NCBI RefSeq assembly: GCF_000764305.2
Contig: NW_025936691.1
Span: 25,918 to 89,917, forward strand
DNA: 64,000 nt
Direction: 5' to 3'
Origin: Hyalella azteca
Taxonomy: Eukaryota; Arthropoda; Malacostraca; Amphipoda; Hyalellidae
The notes beneath the pieces were generated by a model. That model was not told the DNA's origin, did not search any database, and saw only the letters and a list, made by a program, of their open reading frames with translations. Positions 60,119-64,000 of this stretch are shown piece after piece (the stretch's first letter is position 1; each line of letters opens with the position of its first letter). The position numbers and the translations under genes were made by a program.

Positions 60119-61327
60119 AGCAGCTGTTATTCAGAAGCTGCATCGAGCCGTGACTGCAAGCAGACGTTGAGCGCAGATGTGCATTTAGTGCTGCTCCTTT
60201 TACGGCTGTTGCTTCCTCGCCATCATTTATTGTGTTTAAGCTCCTTCATGCATGAGAGAATTGCACCTCCGCGGTCTTCTCACACAATTTTTAAACAAAG
60301 ACTTTGCGTTGGTTTCTTGAGTTGTTCTGCTGCTGCGATGATTTCGAATTTTCCTGGTAGTTGACTGGTTGGAAAGTCAGGCAATCTCTCACGCTTGACT
60401 TTCTGTGAGGGATAAAAATAGTTTTATTTTATGAATAAATGTTGTTTTTATTGCAGGATTAATGTAGGATACAACTTTTTTAGAGGGATAAATTCTGATA
60501 AAACTGGTTTTTATTAAGTAGCGATAAGGGGTTTTACGTGTTTTTTATTACTGGACAAAAGTTTTGTGAAATTGGTTTTAATCAGAGGACAAAAGGGTAA
60601 TTAAACTGGGATTTTAATTACTGCCCGAAAGCAGGATGGTAGTTATTTTTATCGTGAGTTTCATGCAAAATTCTGCGCCGTGAGAAGCAGGATTGCAAAT
60701 GTCGAGTTAGGTAAAATCTTATCATAATAGAAAGGAATTCGATGGAATGTCGCACTAAGATATAAGATTTACTGACTTGGCTCTGCTGTTATTCATGAAT
60801 TTACTAAAGTGCAGTCACTGATAAATTGAGAACGGAATTGTAACTTCTCGAGAAATTAATTTGTTGTTCTAATTAACTAAATTAAATTCATGACATTAAA
60901 AAAACGCGGCATTTGGACATAAATCGAGTACGCTTCAAAATAATGCAATTAAATGAATAAAGTCTTTGAAATTGGAATATAAATATGAAATAAATTACGC
61001 GCCTAGCTTTTCATATTTACTTTTAGCAACGATAGCGTAAACTATATCAATTTATATTAACTATAACTTATATATTAACTTTACCTATAACTTATTTATT
61101 TCTAGCATAATTAATTTTGAACACCTATTCATTTGTATTTATACACCAAAGTTTCAGTAAAACTAATTCAATTACGCGTAAAAATTTACTGTTGTGCAAT
61201 CTACATCAGCGAGTCAAGAGATTAATTCGACTTCCCGTGCAGCGAAGGTTTTAACGTGCGGATGCAATCAACGGGATTATGTAAGATTGCTGCGCTATCA
61301 TGCGCCTGTATCGGTGTGTGACTCAAG
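60119..61327. other. Intergenic, no gene seen
   Basis: AT-rich, nothing recognised. Confidence 0.4.
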
Positions 61328-61780
61328 CTGCCTTCATACACGACTTCTGGATAAAATAAAGCTGCCTTCATGCAAGAAATAAAGCTGCCTTCATACAAGA
61401 CTTCTGGATAAAATAAAGCTGTCTTCATACACGACTTCTGGATAAAATAAAGCTGCCTTCATACACGACTTCTGGATGAAATAAAGCTGCCTTTATACAC
61501 GACTTCTGGATGAAATAAAGCTGTCTTCATACAAGACTTCTGGATGAAATAAAGCTGCCTTCATACAAGACTTCTGGATAAAATAAAGCTGCCTTCATAC
61601 AAGACTTCTGGATAAAATAAAGCTGCCTTCATACACGACTTCTGGATAAAATGAAGCATCTTTCAAACAAGATTTCCGGATAAAATGAAGCTGCCTTCAT
61701 ACACGACTTCTGGATAAAAAACTGCCTTCATACACGACTTCTTGATAAATAAATCTGCCTTATTCAAGATTTCTGGATAA
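61328..61780. repeat. 34-bp minisatellite
   Basis: About 13 units contain ATAAAGCTGCCTTCATACA and CGACTTCTGGATAA; units vary at ATACAC/ATACAA and GGATAA/GGATGA. Confidence 0.88.
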
Positions 61781-62271
61781 AATATTTGCGATTGCCATTA
61801 ATTATTAATGTAGAGTTTAGCTCTGCTACTGCGCGTGTCTTCTATTGTTTATTTGCTGATATTCCTGTTCATAATGTTAAGCCAGCTTTAATTATAGATG
61901 GTGTAGAGAAAACGCTTAAAACAATAAGACGTATTGTTTGCTAAGGAAAACCGACTGAGATCTTACAATGCAGGTAAAAACGTTATTTAAAACCGTGACG
62001 TATTTAAACAATATTATTCTTTGCTGTAGAATCAGTCATTTCTCATTCTTCATACATGGAATGGAAAGGGTATAATGTGTATTGCTTATCCCACTGGATG
62101 GGCACTGGCTGGCCTCTAATGAGTGATCTATGAATCTCTGTCATGCATAAATGAAACCCCTGATGAGGACCGTTTAACCCCTGATGAGCATCCCCAAACC
62201 CTTATGAGAACCCTTGACACCCTATGAGCCCCGACAAAATCCCCAAGACAATGCAGTTGATACAGCGCGAC

Positions 62272-62402
62272 ATATCGCTCTGAACATCGCTCTGAACATC
62301 GCTCTGAACATCGCTCTGAACATCGCTCTGAACATCGCTCTGAACATCGCTCTGAACATCGCTCTGAACATCTCTCTGAACATCGCTCTGAACATCGCTC
62401 GT
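62272..62402. repeat. 12-bp minisatellite (CATCGCTCTGAA)
   Basis: About 11 nearly perfect units. Open in all frames on both strands, so the apparent proteins (NIALNIAL and MFRAMFRA types) are artefacts. Confidence 0.9.
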
Positions 62403-62538
62403 CTCAAAACATTTTTTTCGTGCTACTACTTTACCGTTGGCCAACTTAGCACTGAAAAGATCAACATGTCGTATTGTCCAAATAGTGACCCACTTGCCAC
62501 TTCCTTCACCAAAGTGCGAGCAAGAGCGGACGTAGCAC

Positions 62539-62630
62539 TGATACGCCCTCTTCCGAGTCAAAGTTGGTAAAGATGACTTACACAATGGCAAAGAGTGCGT
62601 CGCCATTTGGAAAAATTTCATTCATGATGG
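62539..62630. repeat. Diverged relative of the 21.6-kb repeat
   Basis: CTGATACGCCCTCTT and, 60 bases on, GTCGCCATTTGGAAAAAT align in order and spacing with the 157-bp duplicated unit at 21553-21866. Confidence 0.5.
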
Positions 62631-62705
62631 TTGATCTTCACGGTCCATAAGTATCATGACGTTTCATGGGCAGATCACTGCACAGGGTTGCCGTGAAAAA
62701 CTCAT

Positions 62706-63020
62706 GCATCAAACCGATGATTGTGATTGTTGAGGCAGCCTCACGTGCATCATAACGATGATAGTGATTGTTGAGACAGCATCGCGTGCATCAAACCGAT
62801 GATTGTGATTGTTGAGGCAGCCTCACGTGCATCATAACGATGATAGTGATTGTTGAGACAGCATCGCGTGCATCAAACCGATGATAGTGATTGTTGAGGC
62901 TGCTTCGCGTGCATCAAACCGATGATAGTGATTGTTGAGGCTGCTTCGCGTGCATCAAACCGATGATAGTGGTTGTTGATGTAGCATCGCGTGCATCAAA
63001 CCGATGATGATGGTTGCTGT
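62706..63020. repeat. About 41-bp minisatellite
   Basis: Seven to eight units contain GCATCAAACCGATGATAGTG and ATTGTTGAGGC. Two variants (ATCAAACC and ATCATAAC) alternate in the first half, suggesting a dimeric higher-order unit of about 82 bp. Confidence 0.85.
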
Positions 63021-63540
63021 ATCATTGCGTGCTGAAGGCTATGCTGCATTTATCAATAGAGTGGCGGCGGGAAGCTGTTATCGCAACAAGAGCCTGCGGG
63101 TAATAGGTTCAAGGGTTACACAAGATGAATTACCCCAGCGGTTATCACCGTCATTACCTCGCTGTGTCTCCGCGTGTGTTCTCAGCTTCCGGTACCTGCA
63201 CTGCAGGTTATGAATGTGGGACTATAAAATGGATTGTGAACAGGATTATGAGTGCGAATATCAGCAAGGCCTGCACGTATGGAGATTATGAGTGCAGGAT
63301 TACGAGCATGAATAAACATTAATTAAAGTTGCTCCTCCATTACAAATGGATGAGGAACTTTAACTTATTTCATGAATGCATAATCTTTTATATGCATTTA
63401 CAGACAAAAGATTGAGCACTCCGTAATTATTGGTCCATCAGAAAAGCTTAGATTATGCGAATAGTCGACGATCTCGTATAAAATTGGATGGTGTGTGATG
63501 GTGACACGCACGAACTCTATAGGACACACGGTGCGCAAGA
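63021..63540. other. Intergenic, no gene seen
   Basis: Unremarkable sequence; short GATTATGAGTGC repeats near 63245-63295. Confidence 0.4.
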
Positions 63541-63595
63541 TTAAAACGTGCGCAACACGGCACGTAGGTGCGTAAGTCTCACGACATGTCCATGG

Positions 63596-64000
63596 CTTGT
63601 CCAGTAGATCACACGGCGCGCAGGTGCGTAGGTCACACGGTGCGCAGGTGCGTAGATCACACGGTGCGCAGGTGCGTAGATCACACGGTGCGCAGGTGCG
63701 TAGATCACACGGCGCGCAGGTGCGTAGGTAACACGGTGCGCAAGTGCGTAGATCACACGGCGCGCAGGTGCGCAGGTCACACGGCGTGCAGGTGCACAGG
63801 TCACACGGCGTGCAGGTGCACAGGTCACACGGCGTGCAGGTGCGCAGGTCACACGGCGTGCAGGTGCACAGGACAAAAGGCGTGCAGGTGCGCAGGTCAC
63901 ACGGCGCACAGGTGCGCAGGTCACACGGCGTGCAGGTGCGCAGGTCACACGGCGCACAGGTGCGCAGGTCACACGGCGGACAGGTGCGCAGGTCACACGG
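63596..64000. repeat. 24-bp minisatellite reaching the window edge
   Basis: About 17 GC-rich units of GTGCGCAGGTCACACGGCG type continue past 64000. The 24-bp period keeps frames open and mimics an RRVTCAPA octapeptide protein on the minus strand. No gene support. Confidence 0.9.

Noticed and set aside
62202..62621. Long frames on both strands (DVQSDVQS, NIALNIAL)
   Set aside because: Produced by a 12-bp tandem repeat without stops in any frame.
63541..63996. 151-codon Cys/Arg-rich repeat frame
   Set aside because: Translation of a 24-bp minisatellite that continues beyond the window; the composition mimics a cysteine-rich protein by chance.

Overview
The window is animal nuclear DNA. It has spliced genes with GT-AG (and one GC-AG) introns, AT-rich intergenic sequence, fragments of several transposon classes and many minisatellite arrays. 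The lipoprotein gene, the arthropod-type TATA/Inr core promoter and the retroelement mix suggest an arthropod, probably a malacostracan crustacean. That is inference from gene type; no rRNA or mitochondrial marker is present.

Three protein genes can be assembled exon by exon, with phases that all agree. (1) Positions 1-12897, minus strand: a large lipid transfer protein of the apolipophorin/apolipocrustacein family. Ten exons include a signal-peptide exon and a TATA-Inr promoter; the 3' end runs off the left edge. (2) Positions 25874-27082, minus strand: a complete three-exon CCDC86/Cgr1-family nucleolar protein of 218 aa. (3) About 32967-46661, plus strand: nucleoporin Nup153, eleven exons and about 1561 aa. 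It has the N-terminal amphipathic motif, the Nup153 signature exons, four RanBP2-type zinc fingers, an FG-repeat domain and a short basic C-terminus. CCDC86 and NUP153 are transcribed divergently. A CRE/CCAAT/YY1-like cluster lies near 31.7 kb between them.

Most of the remainder is repeat-rich. Positions 12.9-25.3 kb hold minisatellites, a MITE-like hairpin, a decayed LINE 3' end and a mariner-like transposon remnant; a Penelope-like RT fragment sits in intron 1 of the lipoprotein gene. Positions 27.8-31 kb hold an assembly artefact (an N, a misplaced 656-bp copy and an unremoved Nextera mate-pair junction adapter) and a roughly 1.5 kb long-TIR element. Positions 35.4-36.7 kb hold a LINE fragment bounded by a perfect 29-bp direct repeat. 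From 46.7 to 64 kb there is no convincing gene: a possible long NUP153 3' UTR, LINE and Penelope-like copies, CTCF-like and NRF-1-like motifs near 54 kb, and at least seven tandem arrays. One 24-bp array reaches the right edge.

I found no unambiguous new biological system. The best leads are three orphan exon-like segments (15.3, 33.7 and 56.6 kb), the foldback Penelope-like element at 57.8 kb, the higher-order minisatellites, and the assembly artefact, which affects how the intergenic distance should be read.
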